A stretch of 64,000 nucleotides of DNA from Ophiobolus disseminans (Eukaryota; Ascomycota; Dothideomycetes; Pleosporales; Phaeosphaeriaceae): positions 163,017 to 227,016 of the forward strand of contig MU006232.1 in the NCBI GenBank assembly GCA_010093685.1. The letters are read 5' to 3'. Each line of letters begins with the position of its first letter. Position 1 is the first letter of the stretch. Positions 11,344 through 22,676 of the stretch are shown one piece after another. The notes under the pieces are model-generated. The model worked only from the letters and a program-made list of their open reading frames with translations. It ran no database searches and had not been told where the DNA came from. A program made the position numbers and the translations under genes.

Positions 11344-11792
11344 AGTGGCGGTGGTTGAGCGGTTTGGTGGACGGTGGAGTGGTGAGATGAGAATGTTGTT
11401 TGTGTCATCTTTGGGATGCGCGCGCTGACGTAACTTTTGCGCTAGTGGCCACGTGCTGAACCCCTGAGGTGATCGCGTTCTCGGGCCATGTGTCCTCTTT
11501 GGATGGCGTTCTTGGATAGTATAGGGTTTTTGAAGGAGCTCGATGGGGTGAAGGCAATAGAAAGCAGGGTACTCGAGACATTGAACATCGACACGTATCT
11601 ACATTATTACTACTATTACTATCCCTAAGCCTTTCAACCCGACGCTGTTCGAAGTAAGAAATGAAGTGTACAGTATGATACAAAACCGTCCATCAGGACA
11701 AGGATCAAGCAAAGTGCGACGGGTGAAAATGACAGCCTCCGAGGGCGGACGTGATGACGGCGAACCGCAGAAATCTTGTGTGCTTTAGAAGC
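11344..11792. other. Intergenic spacer between MPDU1-like and ERG4 genes
   Basis: This holds the MPDU1-like promoter and the ERG4 3' flank, with a short run of TTACTA-type triplets near 11605-11620. No gene is seen. Confidence 0.5.
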
Positions 11793-13626
11793 TTAGAATA
11801 CACCCTGGACAACATATTAGCAACAGACCTAGCAAGATAACTGTGACAAATTTACTCACCGGAATGAAGAGATAAGGCACCTGCCTCTCATACTCGAGCC
11901 ACGCCTCGCCGTAGTTCTCGCGACACCGCTTGATGTCACGTACTGCGCGATGGATGATCATAGAGGTGAAGAATACCGAATAGAACCACGGAAACGGGCT
12001 CTTGAAGCCCGTGATGAGACCCCAAGTAATCGCAAAGAATACATCACAAGTGTAGTGGATCTTCCGCGCCTTGCCGTACCATCCGTCTGCCAGGATCTTG
12101 GTTCCAGTCTTGGTGGTGATGGTCTTGGGGTTTGCGATACGTCCATACTTGAAGTACGGGAACGTGGTGCGCTCCTCGACGACACCTCGCTCTTCTTGGC
12201 GGAACTGGTTCTTCTGGCTGTTGGTCGTGTCCCAGATGTAGTAGACGCCCAGGTAAGCTATGATGAGGAGTCCAACAAACCACGATGGCCAGGTGTACTC
12301 GGCCGGGTCGTGGGTGGCAATGAAGAGGGTGCAATGGCAGTATGAGAGCGGTACGCCGGCCATGTTCCAGAAGATCAACATGAAGCCAAGCTTCTCATAG
12401 TACATATCCCAGGTCGTGATGATCAGATGCTCGCCCTTTGCGCAGGCACCGGCATAGAGGTAGTGAGCGAAAAGCAGGAAGATAGCCTCCATCGACGGCT
12501 TTCCGTACAGCTCGATCTGCTTCAGGCATGTGCCGAGAGAAAGGAAGAACAGGATGAACCACGGGATGCGAACCTCGAGAAACATCTTGAAGTCGATAAT
12601 GCCGAACAGCCTGGGGTTCAGCTCCGATCCCAGGAAGAAATCGACAACTGGGGAACCGGTCATCCGCACAGTGGCTCCTCGCACTCGGGCCGAGACGAAT
12701 GCAATGGCAGAGCACAGAAAGCCGGAGAGAATAGCCACACTCATGATATGGCCAAACTCGTCGATTAGGACGTACATCTTGAAGATGCCGGTGAAGTGAA
12801 GAACCAAGCCAATGACGATGGAGCTGTAGAAAGACCACATAGCGGAGCAGTAGTAGTCGAGCTGCTTTCCGCCAAGATGCGGCAGGGCCTTGCCCTTGCG
12901 GTAGACGCCCGGCATGAACATGTAGAAGGCCATCTGCGCGAGTCCGAAGAACCAGTAGATCTGCCAGGCGCGGTTATTAGGGTATGCATGCGTCTTGACC
13001 AGGTACCACATGTGCTCGAAGAAGCCGCCCCAGCTCTGGCCCTCTGCCCGCGACGGGAACTTTCCGTCGTAGAAGATTGTTCCGATCCACATGTAGTACA
13101 TCAGCGTGGGGAAGCAGATCATCATGGCGCTCATTCCGAATGCGCCTCCAAACTCTTCCAGTCCCTTTTTGTCGGTCGGTGGGAAGTTCTTCTCGGCCTC
13201 GAGTTTCCAGTCGTATGCAATAGTGTCGGCACTGCCATTAACATGCCCATTTGCCGACCCATTCGCGTGTCCATTTTCGTGACCATTCGCATGTCCATTC
13301 GTGTAGCCGTTCTGGTGCACTGTCGCATTGATGCTGCTAGATGCCGCGACGTGATCCGGTTTCGACCCTGTGCCCGTGATTTTCATATACTGGTCGGGTT
13401 CGGGCGTGGATTCGTAGGGGACTTCTTCATCGACAAGCACCGACTTGCGCTGCGACCGTTTCCGTCCGGGGGTCTCGACGAAGCCAGGCCGCTCAGGCTT
13501 GCTGCATGCACGTCAGCGACTAGTCACTCCAACGCGCCAATGCCTATCCAGACGTGGCGCAATGGAGGTGGTGAGTACTCACACTGGTGTCCTCCCCGTC
13601 TGCGACCGCGTAACTCGCAGCGACAT
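11793..13626 (-). CDS. ERG4: Delta(24(24(1)))-sterol C24 reductase (ERG4/ERG24 family)
   Basis: Three exons: 13583-13626, 11860-13501 and the terminal 11793-11804, with introns of 81 and 55 nt; 565 residues. The 12-nt last exon supplies the final Gly-Val-Phe, giving the FIPGVF end. The body has about eight membrane helices and family motifs such as GSELNPRLFGIIDFK, GVPLSYCHCTLF and HYTCDVFFAITWG. It also has the C-terminal signature HRAVRDIKRCRENYGEAW. ERG4 catalyses the last, NADPH-dependent step of ergosterol synthesis in the ER membrane. Reading without the introns would add a false C-terminus and lose the start MSLRVTRSQTGRTP. Odd feature: the cytosolic N-terminus carries tandem NGH/NGS units (about residues 60-90) encoded by a degenerate 12-bp repeat near 13230-13320. 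Confidence 0.95.
13230..13320. repeat. Degenerate 12-bp tandem repeat coding for NGHx units in ERG4
   Basis: On the + strand, units like cattcgcatgtc/cattttcgtgac recur about seven times, giving repeated Asn-Gly-His/Ser tetrapeptides on the coding strand. Units differ by single bases. Length variation between strains is likely but not shown here. Confidence 0.75.
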
Positions 13627-14433
13627 GGTTGCTGTAGGGGCGCGATGTGGCGATGCCGTCAGGGGGTTTGGCTGCGCCGCGGGGAAGACGCAGGGCGACT
13701 TCGGAAGAAAGATAAAAGTGCGCAAAAGAGCTTGGAGCCTTCAATATCACTCTCAAAACGTCTTGCGACTGCTGCAGACGACCAATGCCAAGTAGTGCGC
13801 TGGTGAAGGGCTCTGTTTGTTGACACAGTACAAATTTTGGTTACTATGCACTAAAGTCACTGTAGCCAATCGGCGCTCGCTGCTTCACGAAGTTGCGAAT
13901 CTCCGCCCTTCGCGCCTTCCTTCACCTGAGCCAACAGCATCACCATCAGATTCATCTCATCTTCTTCTTGCCGAGGCCGCGTTAAGAATGCGTTTTGCAT
14001 TGGGCATGATGAAACTATCGATCGGGCGTCCTTACTTAGCACTCATACAACGTCCATGTCTATCCACGTTTATGCTGCTGAATCTATTCCATACAGAGCA
14101 AAGTACGATGAAGCAGTCAACTTTTGTATTTGTAAGGGTTAGTAGAAACGATAAGCTTCATTAAAGAAAAGTTCTGCGTAGTTGGCGAAGGCGATAGCAT
14201 ATGAAAGCATTATACGAGACGACTCGAGTAGAATACGAATCGTTGTACCCATGCTTTGTCTGCACGAACGCAATACTTCTGGGCTGGAAAGGGACTCGAA
14301 CAACGGCCGGAGAAAATTTATGGTATGCGTGGACAAGGAAATTAAGCTAATCTAACGACCCCTTGTAATTCTTCCCGCACACTTGCAGACTCGAATAAAC
14401 GCTGCTGCTATCCCAGTTTTGTGGATCCGACCA
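13627..14433. other. Intergenic region between ERG4 promoter and HET gene 1
   Basis: About 0.8 kb. Short frames occur on both strands but none is convincing. It should contain the ERG4 promoter. A GTTCGAGTCCC-like string on the minus strand near 14290 does not fold as a tRNA T-arm. Confidence 0.5.
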
Positions 14434-16271
14434 TCACCAGATATCGATGACTTCAGTAACCATAGACCAAGGCTGGGTTTCCATCCGACAGAACGTACAG
14501 ACAAGGGGCATCATAGCTCTGTAGAGATAGCACTCGCCCATCAGCACATAATGCTCTTCAGCTTTTCTCAAGATCACTGGTACATTCAATCCAGCCAGGG
14601 CCCATACAGTATCACCGCTTCGAAGCTTACCACGACATTGCCACTCTTGGGCGAATCCCACCGACTGTTCAGTGATGAAATGTGTTTTTCCTACCCCGAG
14701 TTCATCTCTCACTGCCTCGAGGTATATATATTCGCCGTCATACCAAGATGGGCGACATAGACCTTGACTTGAATGCTCAGAGCACGTAAAGTACTTTTCC
14801 GGAAAGTGGTACTTCACTGGCGGGCCTTGGGGTATCTGGGCAATGGTGTCAAGACGATGACCACGAATCTTTAGATACGGTAATGACAGTGGATGAGATT
14901 TTGAGCTTCCTGGGGGCAATTTTCGTTGGCATATGTCAAAAGTAAAACCATTGTCGCCGTAAAGAGCACGCTGATTGCTCCAGTGCTTCTCAACAAAGGA
15001 ACAGCAAACTGAACGAGGTGGTGGCCAAAACCACTGGCCAGATATCTCTTCAATGGTTAGAGGATCGAACTGGGGCGGCAGTGGTTCGTAGGCGCACTTG
15101 ACGTCCCATTGAGGCACCCAGCTAGGGACAGAGTCTGTGTCAAGTCGCTGATTGGCAGCATGTAGCAGCACGTCGAGACGACCCTTTTGCTTCAGCAGAT
15201 AGACTGCCAGGTCCTCGAAGACTTCGTTTGGTGATCGAGAGTAGTCCACAGGGATCAAGCTTGATCCGTCTTGTTTTACAAGACCCAGCACCGCGTAAAT
15301 CTTGTCCCTTGGGTTCGATGCTGAACAGTTTCTGCTCCGGCGTAACACGTCAAGGATGTCTTCCTTTTCTATTCCATTCGCCGGAGGCCATCGTAACACG
15401 CTGGGGGGGTCGATGCAAAAAGATCTGCAGAGCTGTAATAGTACCGAAGCTGTTTCAGCAGTCCATTCCATGGTTCTTTGGCCCGTTACCATGATGACCA
15501 CCTTAGCTAATGCTATTTCTTGCAACACCTGTATGGTATCATGTTGTATTAGCGCGTGAGTAACACGTACATCCAATGTTGCTGACCTACCCATACGCGG
15601 TCGAAATACGGCTGACTCAGGAACGTCGTGACTCTGTCTCGATAGGAGTAGTCTTGATGAAAGTTGTCTGCTTGCCCAACGAGCCTGGCGTCCAGGTCAT
15701 TCGCTGGTTGTCTCATGAATTGAGCGATCAAGCGCTGTATGTTTACATTTTCAGCACCAACGTATGCCAAAACCAGCGAGGCATTTGAGTAGACGGTGTC
15801 CATTAGATTCACCTGGTGGCTCCTCTCGGTGTTGTCCATCTGATTGATACAGACCGCGTCAATCCACAACGTTCTGTTATGAGCCAAACTTCGGAGGCAT
15901 CGCAGGACTCTTTCGCAGTTTCTAGTAATGAAGATCCTTCTTCCGTGGCAAATCATTTGTGCGGATAACGAAGCGTCGCCGTTCGCCGTAGCCCAGGTAT
16001 ATGATACAGCTTCGAAAGTTGGCTTATCCAGCAGATTAACGTGAACAAGGCTGCACCTGATATCGTCCAATATTTCCCCAGGATACAAAATAATGAGGCG
16101 AATTTCCTGCCCAAGTTCGTAATTTAGTCGCTTGTACTGGTAGGTCGATGTCTCTGACAGATCTGCAGTTTGCTCCGGATGACTTGTATTCTCAAAAACT
16201 GCTTCACCGCAGGCTAGGCAGCAGCGCACGTCGTCGAAATTTCGAATATCAGGATGTCGACACGCTGGCAT
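14434..16271 (-). CDS. HET-domain (heterokaryon incompatibility) protein, copy 1
   Basis: Two exons, 15591-16271 and 14434-15528, with a 62-nt intron; 591 residues, apparently intact. The N-terminus has a small Cys/His motif, CRHPDI then RCCLACGEA (residues 4-25). The HET domain follows with its three signature blocks: FEAVSYTWA, LWIDAVCINQ and RVW/VLQEIALA. The intron falls exactly inside the third block. The C-terminus ends in WSMVTEVIDIW, shared with copy 3. HET-domain proteins mediate vegetative incompatibility and related cell death in filamentous ascomycetes; most paralogues have no known partner. The three related loci at 18.7-20.7, 47.4-49.4 and 49.8-51.7 kb share the same block order. 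Confidence 0.92.
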
Positions 16272-17356
16272 CGCTTTGACTGTCGCTGGAAGGGGTTGTT
16301 GTGTCTTACGAGAGCGGCTGCTTATCCATAATGCGCACGATCAACAAGATCGCTCGTAGGATGGTTGTGGAGATATTACGAAAGAGATGATTGTGCTCCA
16401 GCTGTCAGGCTGGGGTCTTGAAGGCTGAGATTCGTGGGTTGTGGCTGCCCTTTCTCAGCCCCAACCCACCTTCCGTCTTCTCTTGCATATCTGACACAGC
16501 AGTAAGCAATGCATACCGGCGGAAACCATATAGGAGAAACATAGAAGGCAACAACTTTATGAGACAGCGTAAAATCGCTGTCTTTCTCCATCATTCAATA
16601 TTAGTATTCCGGTACCTTTCGTCTTGGAAGATTTGAATTCACTGGAACAAACCTCAGTACGTATCCTGGGAGACATTAATAGCATTGGGAAAAGTCAGTT
16701 CGTAGTCACGGATCGACACGACCATCATTCTGTCGATATACAGAGAAAGTGTGGGAACTTGGAAGACTTCTGCGGTCTTTGTTTCCATGCAACCTGCAAC
16801 GGCCCCATACCAAGCACAATGGTAGCAACAACCCTCCCACATTCCAAGGTGTACCTTGTAAATACTTGCATGATCGATATTTGCGCCGAAATTATCACAG
16901 TGACCGTGACGCCCATGCAGCTTTGAACGACGATCCTCATCACAGCCCCAAATGCCTCCACCTCACAAAGCTTGATGCGCAATACCCAAGTGACGCATTT
17001 GACACGAGAGCAACTCACGAAGTGACAACCCTAAACCCACCCGAGTCCGAGAGCGACCTCTACTTCCCTCTACTAATGGTGCATCTGTGGACCCTGCCGA
17101 GGCAGATCGGCAGCCACAGCCGAGCGACCCGTCAATGGTATCGTCATGGCTCCACTTCAAACGATACTCGCCACCCCGGCCAAATGCCAGCGTGCTGCTG
17201 CAATCTCCCTAGGCCAGGTACTTTTTGAGTCAAGTTTTATTGCTTATTTCCCAATGTCGAAACTGCCCCGACTCACATCACTTTCGATGTTATGAGGAAT
17301 GACATCACCGAAGTTCAATTGCCTCAGCAATCCGAGATGCGTGCTGTCGACCATGA
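16272..17356. other. Region with coding-like fragments, no firm gene
   Basis: About 1.1 kb upstream of HET copy 1. On the + strand, frames at 16624-16926 (with a Cys-rich CGNLEDFCGLCFHATC segment) and 16749-17228 look partly protein-like. I could not join them to each other or to the frame at 17357-17755 with good splice sites. They may be exons of an unrecognised gene, a decayed gene, or chance. Confidence 0.3.
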
Positions 17357-17755
17357 TACTACCATCAAAATAACCCTTCCAGAACTTCTAGTGCACTAAT
17401 AGTCAATGGTATCGTAGGACGCCCCGAGTACCACCCTTTCATCAACTGTTCGTACGGCCAAAAAGAGAGGCCGTCCATATCGAAACACGCGGAAGAACAT
17501 CCGACCCACACACCTGACCCTTCGATCTGCCACTGCAACCTCAACTTTGGTTCGACGTCACTTCTCGTATGTTCAGTCGGCGCCTGCCATGTTTTCCCGA
17601 GATATGATTCGCTATATGAGGTCTTCGCCTATCTAGCTCGGGATCGGCATTCCTCCGAGAGATATGCAGGGCCGACTGTGCCCATTCTTAGCAACCGCTT
17701 GACCTATTTAGACGTCGAGGTGGCATGGGCCCTCGTGTTTCCTGGGGTCAAGTAG
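17357..17755 (+). CDS. Possible terminal exon or remnant of an unknown gene
   Basis: An uninterrupted 132-codon frame (131 sense codons, then a TAG at 17753-17755) without any ATG, so it can only be an internal or last exon or a remnant. The translation looks like a folded protein: NGIVGRPEYHPFINCSYGQ, then SICHCNLNFGS, LLVCSVGACHVFPRYDSLYE and a hydrophobic-acidic tail ending WALVFPGVK. Acceptor-like sites are CTTCCAG at about 17382 and CGTAG at 17417, the latter preceded by a CACTAAT branch-like element. An alternative frame over 17418-17636 encodes an AT-hook-like KKRGRPYR. I do not recognise the family, and the 5' part was not found. It ends about 120 bp before the TATA box of the Alt a 1-like gene. 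Confidence 0.28.
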   Translation, partial: YYHQNNPSRTSSALIVNGIVGRPEYHPFINCSYGQKERPSISKHAEEHPTHTPDPSICHCNLNFGSTSLLVCSVGACHVFPRYDSLYEVFAYLARDRHSSERYAGPTVPILSNRLTYLDVEVAWALVFPGVK

Positions 17756-17871
17756 CGGCCGGGTGCAATAGTGGGTTTGCTCGGATTGTGCGGCTCTGCG
17801 CTTGACGTCAAAACGGTCGCGTTCGGACGACGGGTTGTCGGCGTGGCGATGGAGGGAAGGAAAGGGATGAG

Positions 17872-17878
17872 TATATAA
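17872..17878 (+). promoter_or_regulatory. TATA box of the Alt a 1-like gene
   Basis: TATATAA lies 124 bp upstream of the ATG at 18002. The inferred 5' leader contains a short tandem AACTTC repeat (about 17919-17945) and is CA-rich, as in highly expressed fungal secreted-protein genes. Confidence 0.6.
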
Positions 17879-18001
17879 GGTGGAGGGCGCATGGTAGTTG
17901 GAGAGTCATCCAAACAGCAACTTTAACTTCAACTTCAACTTCAACAACACCTGCCACACCTCACCAACACACTCAACTTCAACCACATCACAACCACCAA
18001 C

Positions 18002-18561
18002 ATGCATTTCTCCACCACCGCCCTCTCCCTCCTCGCCGCCACCACCCTCTCCTCCGCCGCACCCCTCACATCCCGCCAGGACACCACAGCCACTCCAAGC
18101 GGTGACTACATCTGGAAGATCTCCAACCTCTACCTCCGCAAGCCCGACGGCAAGAAGATCAACAGCATCGGCTTCAACATCAAGGCAACCAACGCCGGCA
18201 CATTGGACTTCGACTGCGCCGCGAGCGCCGACACCATTGAGGACAACAAGCTGTACCAGTGCGGCGAGAACTCGGGAATCTGGTTTAGCTTCCAGAGCGA
18301 CAGGAATGGGCTTGTACTGAGGCAGGATGTTAGCGAGGAGTAAGTTGTCCTGAATTCCTTGCTCCAAGAGCGAGGTTTTGTGAAGGAATACGTGCTAATA
18401 CATTGAATAGCATCCAGTACGTTGCGACTGCCACGCTGCCCAACTACTGCCGCGCAGGCGGAAACGGACCGAACGACTTTGTGTGCAACGGTGTTGCGGA
18501 TGCGTATATCACGCTTGTGCAGTACCCTGGCAAGCTTGAGAGGCTTGACATCAATGCCTAG
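18002..18561 (+). CDS. Alt a 1-like small secreted protein
   Basis: Two exons, 18002-18339 and 18411-18561, with a 71-nt intron; 162 residues. A signal peptide covers about residues 1-20 (MHFSTTALSLLAATTLSSAA). The mature part shows strong family features: GDYIWKISNLYLRKPDGK, SIGFNIKATNAGTLDF and YVATATLPNYCRAGGNG. The Alt a 1 family is a fungus-specific beta-barrel of Pleosporales and relatives, secreted or spore-wall associated. The type member is a major human allergen and also affects plant defence. Four Cys remain in the mature chain (72, 87, 126, 138). The additional N-terminal Cys that forms the dimer disulphide in Alternaria Alt a 1 is not seen. It lies between two HET loci. Confidence 0.93.
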
Positions 18562-18682
18562 ACGAAGATGATTTCTTACCTGTATATATGAAGCATGTGT
18601 CTTGCGGGATATTTGTACGATAGGCACGATGAATAATGATACAACCGCACCACCTTCCTGTCATGCCTCACACCAGCCTTCT

Positions 18683-20749
18683 TCACCACAACACGATATC
18701 CCTTCTCACAAGCCCATGTTCACATACATCAAGATATTCGGCATCATGTGGATAGCACCCACACACAACCCTATAGTGATCCCCATCTGCACGCAGCACA
18801 AACGGTACCGTAGCACCCAGCATGCGCCAGACAGTATCCCCCTTTTGCATCGCCCTCGGTCCGAAGCCAAGCGTCTTGGGCGTCTCGAAGGTCATTCTAT
18901 GCGCGCCCTGCAATCTTCGCTGATGCTCGTATACTCGCAAGTTTGCTCTGTGAAAGGTTCGAGCGGTTGGAGATGGAGGCTTCATTTCATTCCTTGTCTG
19001 GGGACCCAGTGCAGGGCCCATTCTTCGGTGGGGATGTGGACTTTGCAGAATGGGCAGAAGCATTTGTTTGCGTTTCTGAAGAGCAGTGGGTAGTGTGTGT
19101 TGTTGTAGGTCTGGGTCATGGTGTGTTTAGGTCCTGCGTTGGGTGCGATACGTTGGAAGAAGGTGATTTTGTTAGTGCACGCTTGTTGGCCTGTTCGGTG
19201 TGCAGATCCTCCAGTTTGCGTAGAGTCGTCGGCTGATATCGTTTCTTTCGCGTAATTTTCCTCGTGCACTATATGAGAATCACTTATCGTTTCGAGGTAG
19301 TCGGCATCGATGACGTGATCGATACTATCAATGAGGTATGCCTCGACGGTCAGAGATGTTGTCGAACGTAGCTCAGTGATTGCAATGTTTGAAGATTCTC
19401 TAGGTCCAGATGGTGACAGCATTGTATCTTTCTTATCGTAGCGCTACCTTTTCTTGAAGCCCCACACCCCTGGGCGCGAGTAGGGCGCCTGCAACGGCCG
19501 TTCTTTCACTGCAGACCACGAAGGAATCCACGAAGGCAGGGAACTATCTGAAGAGGGTCCGTCGACGTGGGACAATATAGCGAGTAAGTTGGAACTCGTG
19601 AAGAGCTGTACTGCGGTGAGAATGAAAACTTCAGTATTGGTGAGATTGTAATCAGCTTCAAATCCCAATTCTGAAGGTTGACTCATGAGACCTAATAGGG
19701 CGAAAACCTTGTCCCGGGGATCTGTTGCAAAACAACCTCGAGTGGTTATTAGTGCGAAAAGCAAGGTGATGTCGTCGGACTGTCCCCGATACGTCCACTC
19801 AAGTACACCAGGCAGTACTCCAATTTCTGGATCTTGCCAATACCCAAGCTCCATGAGCCTTTGTATGGATATAACTGACCAATCGACGGCTTTTGATCCG
19901 ACTATGAAGATAGCTTTTGTAGCGAGGTATGCCTCTTGTAGGATCTGCGACGTGTTAACACAACTCTAGTGTGTGTTTTGCATGTCGCTCATATGTAGAC
20001 ATTCTTACCCATGTACGACGAAACCACGGCCGTGACAGTAAGCAGCGAAGAGCACGTTCCACCCGATAATCCGTGAAGTTAGTAGATGTTGTTGCAGTGG
20101 AGTAGCGATGCGCAAGCTGCTTTGGGTTCATCATCCACTCGAGCAGATCCTCACTCTGCTCTGCCGACTCTCCGGCGTATATCATGACTCTATGTGCCTG
20201 AGCGTAGATCTCTTTCATGATGGCCACTTGATGGTTTCTTTTGCTAATGTTGGTCTAGTCGATGCTGATAGCGTCTAGCCAAAGCCATTGACTCTTGTTA
20301 GAATGTCGCACTCTTCGCAAAACGTTTTCGCAGTTTTTTGTCACCCGTAGAGCAGCCTGTGACCAGTAGATAGGGCCGGAAAAGGTGCAGTCTCCTGTAT
20401 CATCAGCCCAGGTGTACGAGACTACCTCGTAGTCAGGCATATCAGCAAGGTCAACGTGATGAATGCGGCATTGGATTGGATCTTTGTACAGGCCGTAGCC
20501 CAAGTTGACCAAGCGTACACTCTTCTTTCCATGACTGCGGTCGAGTTCCGCATGCTTGTACATTCGACTGTGATCTGGCGCAGGAAGTGGAGCATTTCCT
20601 TGAGTGGTTTCCACGTCCCAAAAGCGTATCCGGTGTGCGTGTAGAACCAAATAGTAGGCGATAAGGTATGCATGGAGGGTTGAGTGCTCTTCACATGCAC
20701 GTTCACCAGGCAGCGGAATTGCCAAGATGGGGGCGGAGCTGTCATGCAC
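18683..20749 (-). pseudogene. HET-domain protein, copy 2, broken
   Basis: The reading order matches the other HET copies: YEVVSYTWADD, LWLDAISID, then RRTW and ILQEAYLA across a normal 64-nt intron (19945-20008). DPRDKVFALLGL, LPSWIPSW and a C-terminal VWRMLGATVPFVLRADGDHY follow. An in-frame TAG at 20255-20257 sits where the family has Gln in INQ (CAG to TAG), and homologous sequence continues in the same frame on both sides. A second in-frame TAG at 19444-19446 might instead be the start of a 48-nt intron. The C-terminal block (18683 to about 18900) is in another frame from the preceding part. The N-terminal Cys motif is degraded. Gene prediction may hide the stop with an artificial intron; decay is the simpler reading. 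Confidence 0.8.
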
Positions 20750-22676
20750 CTGTATGCTGCACGTGACACTGGCGAGTGACTATGGCAGGAACGCACCTAC
20801 TGTGCTGACGATTGTCACAGCTAGTTCTAGCGATAACTGTTTACAACTATTACCCTTGTTTTTCCCGCTGGTATTTTCTGGGAGAAAGTAGAGCCAACGA
20901 CTATGCAACTCGAGGAGCTCCCAAGATTGAATAGGCGTATGGCCGGTCGGAAAAGAGGCGTCTCTAATCGGTCATGGCTGCTGGATGATTGATATGCATT
21001 TTTACTCTGGTAAGTCTGAAATCCTCAGCGCGAGTGGGTTTTGGTGGGGCCGCACGATGCCTGCAAAGTTCATGGGAACGTGTGGGGTTCCATCAACCCT
21101 CACTCCTTCCTCAACAGCATCATCTCGGGGGCAGGATCGTTCCAGCCGAGATAGAACTGATAACATAAAGTGACCGTACCGCAAACCGAGGCTGGTTGTG
21201 ATACCTGCAGGCTCTGTGATACGGTGCATGCTCCCAAGTCCTCTTAATCATTCCATGTATTTTGAGATTCGTCAGACCTCACGATACATAGTGGGGTGTG
21301 GCAAGACATTCTCATATTTCTGTGCACGGGGCGTGGGATCTGGAACAGCGACTCGTAAGCTGGCCCTCGAGTGTGCAGCGTCGTTAGATCTTGTCGCAAG
21401 CTTCGCTGAGACATGGGTGGCTTGGCATGCGGGCTGGATCGAGTCACAAGACGTGTAAAGGACGAACAGGCGCAAGCTTGGTGAGCTTCTGGATTGAGTA
21501 ATGCGCTGCTGGTGATGGGCAGCAGAGCGACACAACAAGGCGTCACGTAATGGCCGTCGTCCAATGACGCGACAGGCGAAGGAATGGTACGGACAGTAAG
21601 CGGGAGGGACTTTCGCGATCTGCTTCTCTACGCCACCTGGTAGACTGGTGTTACGCAACCGCCCGCTGACAGGATTTGGCCGACGTGTGCGAGACATCAA
21701 ATGCGCTTGCGTGGGAGGGAAAAAGGGATGCGTCCTCTTCACTCACCAGGTCTCTGGGAGCTCGCGGTTCCCAGGTTCCGGCGGGCAAAGTGTGTGGGTC
21801 TTCAATTCTTATGAATTGCAGACGTACCACAGAACGCGTGGCTTGAGATGTACCGCTCCACTGTTGAAGCTGTCCCGCAAACCCAACCAGAAGCGGCAAC
21901 CCTAGAGAGGCGGGCGAAATGAAACACGCAGATCGTCGAGATGCAAGCTTCGACAGAACGCGTTGTGCTCATCTGGAGACGCGAACGCCAAGCAGCTCCG
22001 GTGGTGAAGACGATTGCAGATTGCGTGAACCAGACGGCTTGCGCAATCTGTTCGTTGGCGTTCCGGTAGACAGCACTCTGGCGTGCGGCCCCTGCACGGG
22101 GAGGCCAAGTACCTGCGCGCAGAGGCAGCACTGGAGGTGATGACAGAGGCACAGGCACAGGCTGCAGTGGCAATGGCAATGGCAATGGCAGTAGTAATGA
22201 GGTTGCAGCGGCGCTCACCTGTGCGATGGCCGTCCTGGAGCTTCTTGTCCATGCAGCGAGGCTCGGGCGGTCGGTGAGGTGCTGGATGCTGGCCACGCAA
22301 CTCGAGGAAGGAACGACGCGCGGTCGTCCCACACGGGGCTAGCGCGACACTCGCACTTGCGCCTTCCACCCTCATCAACTATGACCCCGTCGCACCTTCT
22401 CAGTCCTGCACACCGAATACCACCAGAGGCTCACCGTGGGCTCGCTGCGCTCGCTCGACAGACGCACTCGACCGCTCCGTTGCCGCCCGCCGACAAAACA
22501 GCTCCCAGAATATCGCCTGCCCGGTCCATTGCTCCGCCTCGCACATCATCGGCGGCTGTGCAGTCCACCCCCGGCCGCAGTCACTTAATACCACCAACGC
22601 CTGCCTCTCCCACCCTCGACTCCCACGCTCCACCACCACGACCGCCCAACACTGCGACACGCTCGCACCCACCACA
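20750..22676. other. Long intergenic region upstream of PNG1
   Basis: About 1.9 kb. Frames on both strands (for example 21272-21742, 21802-22378 and 22279-22785) are of similar length and lack domains. A GGCAAT hexamer is repeated near 22168-22190. The last few hundred bases are C-rich and probably the PNG1 leader and promoter. Confidence 0.45.

Noticed and set aside
12796..13806. 336-codon open frame on the + strand across the 5' half of ERG4
   Set aside because: It is antisense to a well-supported sterol reductase, has no domain, and is explained by the base composition of the coding strand.
14280..14310. GTTCGAGTCCC on the minus strand, like a tRNA B box
   Set aside because: The flanking bases do not form a T-stem, and no A box or anticodon arm fits upstream.
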